From Halorientalis sp. IM1011 (lineage in GTDB: Archaea; Halobacteriota; Halobacteria; Halobacteriales; Haloarculaceae), in contig NZ_CP019067.1 in NCBI RefSeq assembly GCF_001989615.1, positions 1,612,001 through 1,676,000 of the forward strand: DNA of 64,000 bases. The letters are read 5' to 3'. The position numbers were made by a program, and so were the translations under genes. Within the stretch, counting starts at the first letter, position 1. Each line of letters begins with the position of its first letter. The notes under the pieces are model-generated. The model was not told the origin of the DNA. It saw nothing but the letters and a program-made list of their open reading frames with translations, and ran no database searches. This document shows, piece after piece, positions 8,907 to 17,236 of this stretch.

Positions 8907-9153
8907 CGCTACGCTTACTCAGCCTCGCCCTGCTCTGCGGTTCGCCCTCCGGGCTCACCGCTTCGCCACGAGGCCTCCTCCTTCGCTACGCGGCTCGCGG
9001 GTCACTCCGTTCCCCGCTCCCCAAACCGGGGTCTCGCTCCGCTCGACCTCGCGTCAGTCGTCGGCCTCGCCTTTCTCCGCGGGTCGCATCCGCTCCCCGC
9101 TCCGTTCGAGGCCGACTCCTGCGCTACGCTTAGTCGTCGGCCTCGCCTTTCTC
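8907..9153. repeat. Tandem partial copies of the rhodanese 3' end
   Basis: A 22-base segment (AGTCGTCGGCCTCGCCTTTC then TC) occurs at 9132-9153, where it encodes the last residues EKGEADD and stop of the rhodanese gene. It recurs, identical, at 9056-9077. A third, weaker copy at about 8908-8936 reads EQGEAE-stop on the minus strand and shares the flank TGCGCTACGCTTA with 9120-9132. The DNA between copies (8877-9129) is rich in short imperfect palindromes and has no convincing gene. This looks like stepwise duplication of a gene tail. Confidence 0.7.
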
Positions 9154-9996
9154 GATCGGCGCACCGACCAGATTACCCCACTCGGTCCAGGACCCATCGT
9201 AGTTGATGGTGTCCTCGTAGCCGAGCAGTTCGTGGAGCGCGAACCACGCCACGGAGGAGCGCTCGCCGATCCGGCAGTAGGCGACGGTGGTGCCCTCGCC
9301 GTCGATGCCCTTCTCGGCGTAGAGTTCCTCGATCTCCTCGGCGTCCTTGAAGGTGCCGTCGTCGTTGGTGACGGCGGCCCAGGAGATGTTCTGGGCACCG
9401 GGGATGTGGCCGCCGCGCTGGGCGGTCTCCTGCAGGCCCGGCGGCGCGAGGATCTCACCGGAGAACTCCTCGGGCGAGCGAACGTCCACGAGGGGAACGC
9501 CGCGCTCGATGGCGTTCTCGACGTCCTCGCGGTAGGCGCGGATGCTCTCGCGCGGGCCGGAGGCGTCGTAGGACTGTGCGGAGAAGTCCGGTTCCTCGTC
9601 GGAGAGCGGGTAGTCGTTCTCGACCCAGTAGTCGCGGCCGCCGTCCATCAGGCGCACGTCGTCGTGGCCGTAGTACTTGAACTGCCAGTAGGTGTAGGCG
9701 GCGAACCAGTTGGAGTTGTCACCGTAGAGGACGACCGTGGAGTCCTCGGTGATGCCGTTGCTGCCCAGCAGGTCCTCGAAGTCCTCCTTCGAGAGGATGT
9801 CCCGCGTCTGCTGATCCTGCAGGTCCGTCTCCCAGTTGAAGCCGATGGCACCGGGCGCGTGACCCTCCTCCTCGTACAGTTCCGTGTCTACGTCGACCTC
9901 AGCGAGTCGATACTCCGGATCGTCGCTCTGGAACTCCTCCAGATGGTCCTCGACCCAGTCCGCAGAGACGAGAACGTCCTTGGCGTAGTCGCTCAT
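9130..9996 (-). CDS. Thiosulfate/3-mercaptopyruvate sulfurtransferase (tandem rhodanese)
   Basis: A 288-residue two-domain rhodanese. It transfers sulfane sulfur from thiosulfate or mercaptopyruvate to an acceptor, in the cytoplasm. The N-terminal non-catalytic domain covers about residues 1-140. The C-terminal domain has the CH2A-type motif LVDVRSPEEFSGE, AQRGGHIPGAQNISW and the active loop AYCRIGERSS, with Cys as the persulfide carrier. ATG 9996 (MSDYAKDVLVSADW) is chosen over the ATG at 10002. A TATA-like box (ACTATATGG on this strand, about 10021-10029) lies about 28 bases upstream. A second tandem rhodanese is divergent at 10262. Confidence 0.93.
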   Translation of the reverse strand: MSDYAKDVLVSADWVEDHLEEFQSDDPEYRLAEVDVDTELYEEEGHAPGAIGFNWETDLQDQQTRDILSKEDFEDLLGSNGITEDSTVVLYGDNSNWFAAYTYWQFKYYGHDDVRLMDGGRDYWVENDYPLSDEEPDFSAQSYDASGPRESIRAYREDVENAIERGVPLVDVRSPEEFSGEILAPPGLQETAQRGGHIPGAQNISWAAVTNDDGTFKDAEEIEELYAEKGIDGEGTTVAYCRIGERSSVAWFALHELLGYEDTINYDGSWTEWGNLVGAPIEKGEADD

Positions 9997-10261
9997 ATGC
10001 ATCCCCCTATTGGTCCACGACCCATATAGTCCTGCACGTCACGGCACATTCGGCCCCTCCTCCCCCGTGCCGGCAGTATTTACCCCTTCAGCACCCGAAG
10101 GCCGTGCGAGCGCGTCACACGCCGCGGAACGTGCAACGCGGCCGATAGCCCACCGTCCGCGTCGACGACCGACCGGTCCGTGCAAATGCCGGTCAGTGTT
10201 GCCCCTATCTGAGAGAGGTCGAGAGAGAAGCCTTGAAACGCCCGCTCGCGTATCTGGAGGT

Positions 10262-11059
10262 ATGAGCGAGGTAGTGGTTCCGGCGGCGTGGGTGGCCGAC
10301 CGACGCGACGAGCTCGTCCTCGTCGACGTCCGAGACGCCTGGGAGTTCGACGGCATCGGCCACGTTCCGGGCGCGGTGAACGTCCCGTTCGACTCCTTCC
10401 GGGACGACGAGAGCGACGAGACGGGAATGCTCCCCGGCGGTGAGGCCTTCGCGGACCTCGTGGGCGAGGCCGGTATCAGCAGGGACGATCACGTCGTCGC
10501 GTACGACGACCACCACGGCGTCTTCGCCGCGCGCCTGCTCGTGACCGCCGAACTGTACGGACACGACCCCGCGAAGCTCCACCTGCTCGACGGGGACTTC
10601 TCGGCCTGGCAGCGCGAGCGCGAGACCACGAGCGACGCGACCGAGGTCGAGCCGACGACCTACGAAGTGACCGATCCCGAGGAGATCGAGACGCCGCTGG
10701 TCGACGCCGACACGGTGTCGGCGGCGGCCGACGACCCCGACGCCGTCGTCGTCGACACCCGCGAGGACTGGGAGTACGAGGAGGGCCACATCCCCGGCGC
10801 GGTCCGACTGGACTGGCGGGAACTCGTCGACGACGAGAGCCGGGGGCTGAAACCACGCGAGGAGATGGAGGAAATCCTCGACTCCCGTGGAATCACCCCC
10901 GACCGGCGGGTCGTCCTCTACTGCAACACCGCACGCAGGATCAGCCACACCTACACCGTCCTCCGCCATCTGGGCTACCCCGACCTGCAGTTCTACGAGG
11001 GAAGCCTCACCGAGTGGGAAGAAGAGGGGCGGCCACTCGAAACGGGCGAGTCCGAGTGA
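10262..11059 (+). CDS. Tandem-domain rhodanese, second paralogue
   Basis: A 265-residue sulfurtransferase. The N-terminal inactive domain (VVVPAAWVADRRDELVLVDVRDAWEFDG...) has Asp-Asp where the catalytic Cys would be (VAYDDHHGVFAAR). The C-terminal domain has VVDTREDWEYEEGHIPGA and the active loop LYCNTARRISHTY with the catalytic Cys. The loop CNTARR differs from CRIGER in the neighbour at 9130-9996, suggesting a different sulfur donor or acceptor. ATG 10262 directly follows GGAGGT, too close for a Shine-Dalgarno role. The shared 265-bp intergenic region carries promoters for both divergent genes. Confidence 0.9.
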   Translation: MSEVVVPAAWVADRRDELVLVDVRDAWEFDGIGHVPGAVNVPFDSFRDDESDETGMLPGGEAFADLVGEAGISRDDHVVAYDDHHGVFAARLLVTAELYGHDPAKLHLLDGDFSAWQRERETTSDATEVEPTTYEVTDPEEIETPLVDADTVSAAADDPDAVVVDTREDWEYEEGHIPGAVRLDWRELVDDESRGLKPREEMEEILDSRGITPDRRVVLYCNTARRISHTYTVLRHLGYPDLQFYEGSLTEWEEEGRPLETGESE

Positions 11060-11228
11060 CCAGCGGGAACGAGGACTCGGGGTAGCGAGCGGGGAACGCG
11101 AGGTCTTTGACCTCGGTTCGAGCGGGCTATGCCCGTGAGAACGGAGTGACTCGCGAATAGCGAGGACGAGCGAAGCGAGTCCTCGGGAAAATTCGAGCGG
11201 TGACCGAAGGGAGCCGCGAGCACGGCAC
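11060..11228. other. Palindrome-rich intergenic block
   Basis: This 169-bp space between convergent genes has no supported ORF. It holds several short inverted repeats, for example GAGGTC...GACCTC near 11100-11116, CGGGC/GCCCG near 11124-11133, and GAGGACGAGCGAAGCGAGTCCTC (11160-11183). The phrase AACGGAGTGACTCGCGA resembles (in complement) sequence at 8990-9010. It may act as a bidirectional terminator for the convergent genes. Confidence 0.5.
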
Positions 11229-12239
11229 CTAGTCCTCAGGGCCTGCGGGTTCGACGCCCATCTCGGTCGAGAGTTGCTGGCCGGCTTCGAGCAGAACGGC
11301 GACGGCCAGCGGGCCGGCGATGAAGCCGACGATACCGACGGTGAGGACGCCGCCGACGAAGCCGACGAAGTAGAGGCTCCCGGGCATCCCGGCGGTGTAG
11401 GACGCCAGCCGCGGCCGGATGAGCGCGTCCGGGAGGAAGCCGATCAGGAGCAGGCCGAAGGCGACGACCAGCAGCGCCCCACCGGGGTTGCCGAGCGTCA
11501 CCTGGTAGATCGCCAGCAGGATCACCAGGACGCTCGGGCCGATGATGGGGATGAACTGGAGGATGCCGGCGAACACGGAGAGCACCAGCGTCGATTCGTA
11601 CCCCAGGATAGCGAAGACGGCGTAGGCGATCAGGAAGGTGCCGAAAGCCGTCGCCGCCTGCAGAACGTAGATCGCGTACAGCGTGTCCCGCACCCTGCGG
11701 TGGAACCCCTCCACGATGTCGTGGTAGACCGAGGGGACGAGTTCGAAGGTCGTCGCCCTGATCTCGTGGGGTCGCCACAGCAGGGCGTACACGAGGAGGC
11801 CGAACAGCGTCGCCTTCAGCGCGATGACGGGTGCGGCCGCGGCCAGATCGACCGCCACCTCCGTCAGCACCGACTGGACCCGCGTGCGCACCACGCTCAC
11901 GTCGACCGCGAACTCGAACCCGAACGCGGCGACGGGGATCTCCGCGGGGAGTTCCCGGACGAACGCGATGAACTCCAGTCGCCGGGCGTACAGCGCGCCG
12001 ACGATCGGCAGCGCCGCCGCGACGACCGCCAGGAACCCCACCAGCGTCGCCACACCGGCCGCCACCCGCCGGCCGTGGCCCCGTCCCCGGACCCGCTGGC
12101 GCACGGGATAGAGGACGTACGCCACCGTCACCGCGAAGAACACCGTCGCCAGCACCTCCGAGAGAACGAACGTCGTCAGCAGCACCAGCACGACGAACGC
12201 ACCCAGCAACACACGACGCCGACGCCGATCTACCGCCAT
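11229..12239 (-). CDS. AI-2E family (PerM-type) permease
   Basis: A 336-residue membrane protein. Hydrophobic segments occupy the N-terminus (VLLGAFVVLVLLTTFVLSEVL) and the C-terminal half. The family hallmark region GYESTLVLSVFAGILQFIPIIGPS is followed by the last three segments. AI-2E transporters/PerM proteins export small molecules or ions; some are Na+/H+ or K+ antiporters, so the AI-2 name should not be read literally in an archaeon. The start is ATG 12239 (MAVDRRRRR), giving the usual positively charged inside N-terminus. The upstream extension to 12329 is poor coding sequence. Confidence 0.88.
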   Translation of the reverse strand: MAVDRRRRRVLLGAFVVLVLLTTFVLSEVLATVFFAVTVAYVLYPVRQRVRGRGHGRRVAAGVATLVGFLAVVAAALPIVGALYARRLEFIAFVRELPAEIPVAAFGFEFAVDVSVVRTRVQSVLTEVAVDLAAAAPVIALKATLFGLLVYALLWRPHEIRATTFELVPSVYHDIVEGFHRRVRDTLYAIYVLQAATAFGTFLIAYAVFAILGYESTLVLSVFAGILQFIPIIGPSVLVILLAIYQVTLGNPGGALLVVAFGLLLIGFLPDALIRPRLASYTAGMPGSLYFVGFVGGVLTVGIVGFIAGPLAVAVLLEAGQQLSTEMGVEPAGPED

Positions 12240-12374
12240 GGCGATCACTTCCGGGCCGCCCGACAAAACTCTGCTGTCGAAACACGTCGCCCGGCCGAGA
12301 CCACAGCACGGCGCACGCCACCACGCCACAATAGTAACTATTTGCAGATGAAACGAAGGGGTTGGAGTCGGCGG

Positions 12375-13055
12375 TCAGGGGACGACCCCAATCGTCAGCA
12401 GCGTGCCGTAGGTGCGGTAGCGTTCGACCATGGCATCGCGCGACTCCCAGTCTTCGGTTGGAAATTCCTCGGCCGGTGGGATTTCGATCTCGCGGTCCGG
12501 GATGCGGTCCTGTTCGGCGACGTGAAAGCCGGCCGACCTGAACGCCTCGCGGTACTCGCGTTCGGACCAGCGGGTCATCTCGACGCCGACCAGATCGGGC
12601 CAGTGGTGGGAGTGGACGTTCTCCTCGTAGAAGTTGACGGCGCAGTAGAACGTGCCGCCGGGCCGGAGGACACGGGCCAGTTCCGACAGCGCCGCGTCAG
12701 GATCGCTCGCGTAGTAGAACGCCTCCATGGAGAAACAGTGGTCGACGCTGTCGTCCTCGAAGGGGAGGTGTTCGAAGTCGCCGACGAGGTAGGCCACGTC
12801 GGGGTCGTCGGTGTAGCTCCGGGCGTTCGTCGCCATCTCCGGGGAGGCGTCGATACCGTACACACGGCCGGCGTCGGCGGTGTCCCGGAGCGCGCGGCCG
12901 GCGTAGCCGCTGCCACAGCCCAGATCGAGGACGGTGTCGCCGGCCCGGACCGGCATCCGTGCCAGCGCGTGTTTCGCGGTGTGCCAGTGGCGCTCCTCCA
13001 TACCCCTGTCGCGGCCCTCGTTGGCCCACTGGTCGAACTCCTCGCGGACGCTCAT
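12375..13055 (-). CDS. SAM-dependent class I methyltransferase
   Basis: A 226-residue Rossmann-fold methyltransferase (Methyltransf_11 type). Motif I is VLDLGCGSGYAGRAL (about residues 42-56). The acidic residue of motif II is in VYGIDASPEM, motif III is GDFEHLPFEDDSVDH, and motif post-IV is LARVLRPGGTFYCAVNFYEEN. The acceptor cannot be deduced; relatives act on quinones, small metabolites or proteins. ATG 13055 (MSVREEFDQWANEG) leaves an 87-bp divergent region to the DUF2391 gene. The 3' end lies about 135 bases from the permease start. Confidence 0.88.
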   Translation of the reverse strand: MSVREEFDQWANEGRDRGMEERHWHTAKHALARMPVRAGDTVLDLGCGSGYAGRALRDTADAGRVYGIDASPEMATNARSYTDDPDVAYLVGDFEHLPFEDDSVDHCFSMEAFYYASDPDAALSELARVLRPGGTFYCAVNFYEENVHSHHWPDLVGVEMTRWSEREYREAFRSAGFHVAEQDRIPDREIEIPPAEEFPTEDWESRDAMVERYRTYGTLLTIGVVP

Positions 13056-13142
13056 GGGACGGGACAGCGCCGGGATGGGCATAACGGATTCGGTCCGCCA
13101 GAGAGTCGGGACGGTTTTGGGGCTGGGCGCTCCCGTGGGAGT

Positions 13143-13580
13143 ATGGTACGCCGCCGGTATCGGATCGCGGACACCGCCCAGCAGGTCGTCGGCGGGTTCC
13201 TGCTGGCGGGGCCGTTCGTCGTCACCGAGGAGGTGTGGGTGCTGGCGGCGGAGATGACGTGGTGGCACACGCTCGCCGTCGTCGCCATCGTCTTCGGCAT
13301 CGGTTACGGCGCGCTGTACAAGGCCGACGCCGGCCGCGAGCTCGACCGCGAGGCCGAGGTCGCCGGGATTCCGATCCGGTTCGTCTCGCTGATGATCGTC
13401 GCGTTCGGGTCGGTCGCGGTGCTGGCCGTGGCGCTGACCGCACCGCAGACGTTTCTGGTCGAGAGCGGTATTCTGGCCGACCCGACCCCGAGGACGGTCG
13501 CGCTGACGACGGTCAGAGCCGTCGCCGTCGGTGCGATCTTCAGCGTCGTCGGCGCGGCGACCGCCGACAGCGTCTTTTGA
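13143..13580 (+). CDS. DUF2391-type integral membrane protein
   Basis: A 145-residue protein with four hydrophobic segments and the start MVRRRYRIADTAQQVVGG, followed by LLAGPFVVTEEVWVLA. This arrangement matches the DUF2391 group of small archaeal and bacterial membrane proteins as I recall it. No catalytic motif is visible and no function is known. It is followed 47 bases later by the DUF7090-like gene on the same strand, so they may be co-expressed, although that gene has its own A/T-rich box (CAAATTTAAC, about 13592-13601). Confidence 0.75.
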   Translation: MVRRRYRIADTAQQVVGGFLLAGPFVVTEEVWVLAAEMTWWHTLAVVAIVFGIGYGALYKADAGRELDREAEVAGIPIRFVSLMIVAFGSVAVLAVALTAPQTFLVESGILADPTPRTVALTTVRAVAVGAIFSVVGAATADSVF

Positions 13581-13627
13581 GCTCTCCGACCCGCAAATTT
13601 AACGCCGGGCCTCTCCGTGGTGCCCGC

Positions 13628-14206
13628 ATGGACTACGAACTCGCCATCGAGAACACGCCGGACACCATCCCCGGGGGGACAGGGGTACTCCTTCTGCATC
13701 CGAGCACGGGCGAAACCGACCGCATCGACACCGACTTCCTCAAGACCGACACCGACCGCATGCTCATCATCTCGACCCGCACCACCGCCCGCGAGGTCGA
13801 ACAGAAGTTGGAGTACTACGACGTGGACGAAACCTGCGCCACCATCCTCGACACCCTCTCGATCGAACGCGGCTACACCCGCCGGCGCTCCGAGAACGTC
13901 CACTACGTCTCCTCACCGGACGACCTCGCCGGCATCGTCGAGGACGCCCGCGAGTGGATCGAGTCCCACGACGGCAAACTCCGCATCACCGTCGACTCCA
14001 TCACCGAGATGGCCTACTACGCCGACGACGAGCGCACCCGCGAGGCCGTCGAGGACCTGCTCGACCTGCTGGCCGAACACGACGCCGTCGGCCTCTTTCA
14101 CCTCTCGCCGGAGGTCCACGACGAGGCCATCGTCGACGGCTATCGCGACCTGTTCGACGGCGTCGTCGAACTCTCGGCGGACGGCACCGTGACCAGCGAG
14201 TTCTGA
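13628..14206 (+). CDS. RecA/KaiC-like ATPase relative lacking a P-loop (HTR-like family)
   Basis: A 192-residue acidic protein (MDYELAIENTPDTIPGGTGVLLLHPSTGETDRIDTDFLKTD). The fold pattern resembles the KaiC/RecA-like domain: a beta strand and a glycine-rich turn (PGGTGVLLLHPSTGETD), DRMLIISTRTTAREVEQKLE, then LRITVDSITEMAYYADDE and FHLSPEVHDEA. The turn lacks a GxxxxGK[ST] Walker A, so ATP hydrolysis is unlikely. Haloarchaeal members are often annotated HTR-like, a label with little support. A box A about 30 bases upstream supports ATG 13628. Confidence 0.7.
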   Translation: MDYELAIENTPDTIPGGTGVLLLHPSTGETDRIDTDFLKTDTDRMLIISTRTTAREVEQKLEYYDVDETCATILDTLSIERGYTRRRSENVHYVSSPDDLAGIVEDAREWIESHDGKLRITVDSITEMAYYADDERTREAVEDLLDLLAEHDAVGLFHLSPEVHDEAIVDGYRDLFDGVVELSADGTVTSEF

Positions 14207-14410
14207 TCAGGGGTCATCGGGAGTGTCGCCAGCCTCACGCTGGTCGGCCAGTCGTTCGAGCGCCGCGGCCGTACGACGGGTGTTGTTCCGGATGTCGAAC
14301 AGGAGCGAGAACAGCAGGACGACGACGAACAATGGGACGACGACGGCGACGAACGGCCCGAACGCAGCTATCTGGAGGACGACGCTACCGACCACAGTGG
14401 GGACAGCCAT
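14207..14410 (-). CDS. Small single/double-span membrane protein
   Basis: A 67-residue protein (MAVPTVVGSVVLQIAAFGPFV...). A hydrophobic region covers about residues 5-38, enough for one long or two short spans. A charged C-terminal helix follows (DIRNNTRRTAAALERLADQREAGDTPDDP), resembling a short coiled coil on the cytoplasmic side. No family is recognised. Its stop is immediately adjacent to the convergent gene ending at 14206, and it starts 30 bases from the end of 14441-15235, so it may be the last gene of that transcript. Confidence 0.6.
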   Translation of the reverse strand: MAVPTVVGSVVLQIAAFGPFVAVVVPLFVVVLLFSLLFDIRNNTRRTAAALERLADQREAGDTPDDP

Positions 14411-14440
14411 ATCGCCACTGTCCGCGCCATATCCAAAAAG

Positions 14441-15235
14441 TCAGTCGTCCAACTTCTCGAAGGTCTTTCTGGCCCACTCGACGGCGTACTCGGCTCCGTG
14501 TTCGGCGTAGGCGCTCGAGTCCAGCGCGGCGAAGGGCGTCGGAATCTCTATTCTGTCGTCCGCGGCGTGTTTGATCGCGCTACAGGCCAGTTCGGCGGCC
14601 GCAGGGAACTCGGTCTCCCCCCGCGCGACCTCCGTCGAGAGGTCGCTCAGCCGCGGTTCGAGCCGCTCGCCGGCGTCGACCCACGCGTCGAACAGGTCGG
14701 GACGGGTCCCCTCCCAGTCTGCGAAGATTTCGCGCGTGTGCAGGCCGCAGTAGGCGGTGTAGAGGGCGGCTGCCAGCTGGTAGACGCCCGCGGGGTCCAG
14801 CGGCACCGCGGCCGCCAGCTCGCGGTAACCCTCCCCGAAGAAGGCCAGGAAGGACTCGGGCAGGTCGAGCCCGACCTCCACGAGCCCCTCGGCGAGCAGG
14901 AAGTCGACGAAGGGGTCTGGCGAGGTGCGCAGGCGCGGTTTGACGAACACCACCGGTGGCTCGGTCTGGCGGGTCCAGGTGACGCCGCCGTCGCCGGGCA
15001 GCCCGATGGTGAAGTCGCTCCCGGCGTAGTGGGCGAGCTGGTCCGGAGCGTCGGCCGGGAGCCACTCGTCGGGGTAGCCGACGGGGTCGAGACCGTCGAC
15101 CAGCAGGCCGAGTTCTTCGGCGACGGCCGGGTCCAGCGTCTCGAAGTCCCGTTCGGTGTTCACCACGAGCGCGTCGGGGGCGTGGGTCTCGCGGACCGCC
15201 GCGAGGTCACCACCGAGAGCACGCGACTCGAACAT
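14441..15235 (-). CDS. Haloarchaeal hypothetical protein (264 aa)
   Basis: A 264-residue soluble, acidic protein with predicted alternating helices. Stretches that look conserved are HAPDALVVNTERDFETL near the N-terminus, WLPADAPDQLAHYAGSDFTIGLPGDGGVTW in the middle, and YTAYCGLHTREIFADWEGTRP in the C-terminal half. I do not recognise a catalytic motif, and Cys/His spacing does not suggest a metal site. The ATG at 15235 abuts the stop of the 29-codon gene 15236-15325, so the two read as an operon. Confidence 0.7.
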   Translation of the reverse strand: MFESRALGGDLAAVRETHAPDALVVNTERDFETLDPAVAEELGLLVDGLDPVGYPDEWLPADAPDQLAHYAGSDFTIGLPGDGGVTWTRQTEPPVVFVKPRLRTSPDPFVDFLLAEGLVEVGLDLPESFLAFFGEGYRELAAAVPLDPAGVYQLAAALYTAYCGLHTREIFADWEGTRPDLFDAWVDAGERLEPRLSDLSTEVARGETEFPAAAELACSAIKHAADDRIEIPTPFAALDSSAYAEHGAEYAVEWARKTFEKLDD

Positions 15236-15325
15236 CTACGCCAGCGCGGCGCCGAGAATCTGTGCGACGGCGAGGACCGCCGTGAGGCCGACGGTCAACA
15301 GGACGATCTTGGTTGCCTGACTCAT
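15236..15325 (-). CDS. 29-residue single-span membrane microprotein
   Basis: The ORF is ATG to TAG, 29 codons: MSQATKIVLLTVGLT then AVLAVAQILGAALA. It consists of one Lys near the start and then one uninterrupted hydrophobic span of about 23 residues. Its stop codon lies directly against the ATG of the 264-residue gene (zero spacing), and the region has no other plausible use. Tight packing and a clean transmembrane helix support it as a real gene, too short for usual cut-offs. Role unknown; such microproteins often associate with larger membrane complexes. Confidence 0.65.
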   Translation of the reverse strand: MSQATKIVLLTVGLTAVLAVAQILGAALA

Positions 15326-15364
15326 GCCCCCGACTACCGCCAGCAGCGGTTTAAATCCGACTAT

Positions 15365-16831
15365 TCAATCGTCGCCGGTCGTCCCGACTCCCGCGCGCCG
15401 GGCGACCCCCTGCCACTTCCCCGTCCAGAACCGAGTGATGTTGACCGCCGCCTTCACGTAGTAATCGCCCACGAGCGCGACGAACACCGCGGGCAGCCCC
15501 CACCCCAGCCCGGGCGTGACCGAGACCCCGGCGATCGAAACCGCGAAGCCAGTCGGCAGCGCCAGCGCCGCGATCGGCAGGCGGACCAGATACGACCCGG
15601 CGAAGGTGCCGTAGAGCGGCCAGCGCGTGTCGCCCGCGCCCCGCAGGCTCCCCCGCATCGTCCGCGAGATCGAGAAGCCGGCGACGATCACGCCGAACAC
15701 GCGGATGAACTGCACCGCCAGATCGGGGTGGGCGGTGCCGAACGCCAGCGCGACGGGGCGGGCCGCGAGCACGAGAACCGCGCCGAAGACGAGTTGCGTG
15801 ATCAGGGCGATCCGCATGGTCTGCCAGCCGTAGGCCGTGGCTTCGCCGTTCTCGCCCGCGCCGACGGCCTGCCCGACGAGCGTGCTGGCGGCCGTCGCGT
15901 ACCCCCACGCGGGCATCAGCGCCAGCAACATCACCCGGCGGCCGATGGCGTAGGCCGCCACGACGGGCGTCCCCAGCACGCCCAGCACGAACAGGAACGG
16001 GAACCGACCGAACGTCTGGAGCAGGCGCATGCCGGCCAGCGGCAGTCCGACACGAACGATCTCCCGACACAGCGAGAGGTCGAGTTGCGGCCCGCGGAGC
16101 GGCAGGCGGACGACGTATCGTCCGGAGACCAGCAGGGCGAGAAAGACCGTCGCGGCGAGCGTGTTGGCGATGGCGGTCCCCCAGGCCGCCCCGGCCACGC
16201 CGAGTTCGGGGAACGGACCCCACCCGAAGATGAGGACGGCGTTGAGGACGACGTTCGTCGGCAGGGTCAGCAGGCGGACGTACATCGGCGTGCGCGTGTC
16301 GGCGCTGCCCGCGAGCGCCCGCGCGGCGATCATGCTCCAGAACCGGAAAGCCAGCGACAGCATGACGATCTGGAGGTAGATCGCCCCGAGTTCGATCGTC
16401 CGGGGGTCGTCGGTCAGCACGTCCAGCATCGGGCCGGCGTACACCCACGTTAGAACTGTCAGCGGGAGCGAGATGGCGAGCGAGAGCCACAGCGACTGCT
16501 TGACCGCGAGATCCGCTCGCCCGGGTTTGTCGTCGCCCTGCAACCGGGAGACGACGCTGATCGTCCCCGAGGACAGCGCCAGCGACAGCCCGAATCCGAC
16601 GAAGTAGTACTGAAAGCCCAGTTCCAGCGCGGCGATGGCCGCGTCGCCGACGGCGACCCCGACCATCAGGAAGTCCGCGACCCGGAGGAGGACCCGGAGG
16701 CCGCCGGTGACCATCACGGGCACCGCGAGGTCGAACGCCTCGGTCCCCTTCTCGCGGTCGACGAGCCCGAGCCGGGCCAGGAGCGCGGGGAACCCCAACA
16801 GCGCGGCGCGCACGGCGGCGCGGATACCCAT
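15365..16831 (-). CDS. MATE family multidrug/Na+ antiporter
   Basis: A 488-residue membrane protein with about 12 hydrophobic segments in two homologous halves. Typical MATE stretches are DLAVPVMVTGGLRVLLRVADFLMVG, LALSSGTISVVSRLQGDD and ARALAGSADTRTPMYVRLLTLPTNVVLNAVLIFG in the first half, and GRRVMLLALMPAWGYATAASTLVGQAVGAGENGEA in the second. The family exports cationic drugs or metabolites using Na+ or H+ gradients. ATG 16831 is the first start and gives a short basic N-terminus. It is about 65 bases downstream of the ferredoxin gene on the same strand. Confidence 0.92.
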   Translation of the reverse strand: MGIRAAVRAALLGFPALLARLGLVDREKGTEAFDLAVPVMVTGGLRVLLRVADFLMVGVAVGDAAIAALELGFQYYFVGFGLSLALSSGTISVVSRLQGDDKPGRADLAVKQSLWLSLAISLPLTVLTWVYAGPMLDVLTDDPRTIELGAIYLQIVMLSLAFRFWSMIAARALAGSADTRTPMYVRLLTLPTNVVLNAVLIFGWGPFPELGVAGAAWGTAIANTLAATVFLALLVSGRYVVRLPLRGPQLDLSLCREIVRVGLPLAGMRLLQTFGRFPFLFVLGVLGTPVVAAYAIGRRVMLLALMPAWGYATAASTLVGQAVGAGENGEATAYGWQTMRIALITQLVFGAVLVLAARPVALAFGTAHPDLAVQFIRVFGVIVAGFSISRTMRGSLRGAGDTRWPLYGTFAGSYLVRLPIAALALPTGFAVSIAGVSVTPGLGWGLPAVFVALVGDYYVKAAVNITRFWTGKWQGVARRAGVGTTGDD

Positions 16832-16897
16832 CTACGCGCACGTCGGGCCGGAGCCCCCTGTGGTTTTCGACCGCGGAGCCCCCCGGGATTGGCCGAC

Positions 16898-17143
16898 TCA
16901 GGGGATGATCTGCTCGCCGTCGTCGTCGTAGATGGCGATGGCGTCGACGGGACAGGATCGGGCGGCGAACTTCGCGTCGAGTTCGGCGTCCTCGGGAATC
17001 TCGCGGGCGAACAGGTCCTCGTCGATCTCCTCGCCGTCGACGAGGACGGCCTTGCCGGCGTCGTTGTCCTCCTCGAAGCCCTCCCACTCGGCGGTACACT
17101 GGAACATCCCGATACAGGTGTCGCGGTCGAATTCGACGCGCAT
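16898..17143 (-). CDS. Short [3Fe-4S]-type ferredoxin
   Basis: An 81-residue acidic ferredoxin. Only three cluster Cys are visible: Cys10 and Cys16 in DTCIGMFQCTAEW (CX5C) and Cys64 in ARSCPVDAI. The CX5C...CP pattern is that of monocluster [3Fe-4S] ferredoxins, or a 4Fe site with one non-Cys ligand. It acts as a soluble electron carrier; the partner is not evident nearby. The start ATG 17143 (MRVEFDRDTC) removes a non-coding-looking extension. It is divergent from the M48 peptidase gene. Confidence 0.88.
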   Translation of the reverse strand: MRVEFDRDTCIGMFQCTAEWEGFEEDNDAGKAVLVDGEEIDEDLFAREIPEDAELDAKFAARSCPVDAIAIYDDDGEQIIP

Positions 17144-17236
17144 GGCCGGGCGTTCGACCGACGCGAGTATAGGTGTGGCGACGAACGCGCCGGCCGTCGG
17201 ATACATTTTTGACTGACAGGTGTGCAGTCGGACGTG

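Noticed and set aside
11060-11228. Possible fourth copy of the three-hairpin element
   Set aside because: It is hairpin-rich but lacks the CCTTTTTCGCCCACG and GAAAAAGGTG linkers, so it was left as an unrelated palindromic spacer.
11274-13142. Long plus-strand frame joined to the DUF2391 gene
   Set aside because: It is the antisense of the permease and methyltransferase; the true start is ATG 13143, which opens a normal DUF2391 protein.
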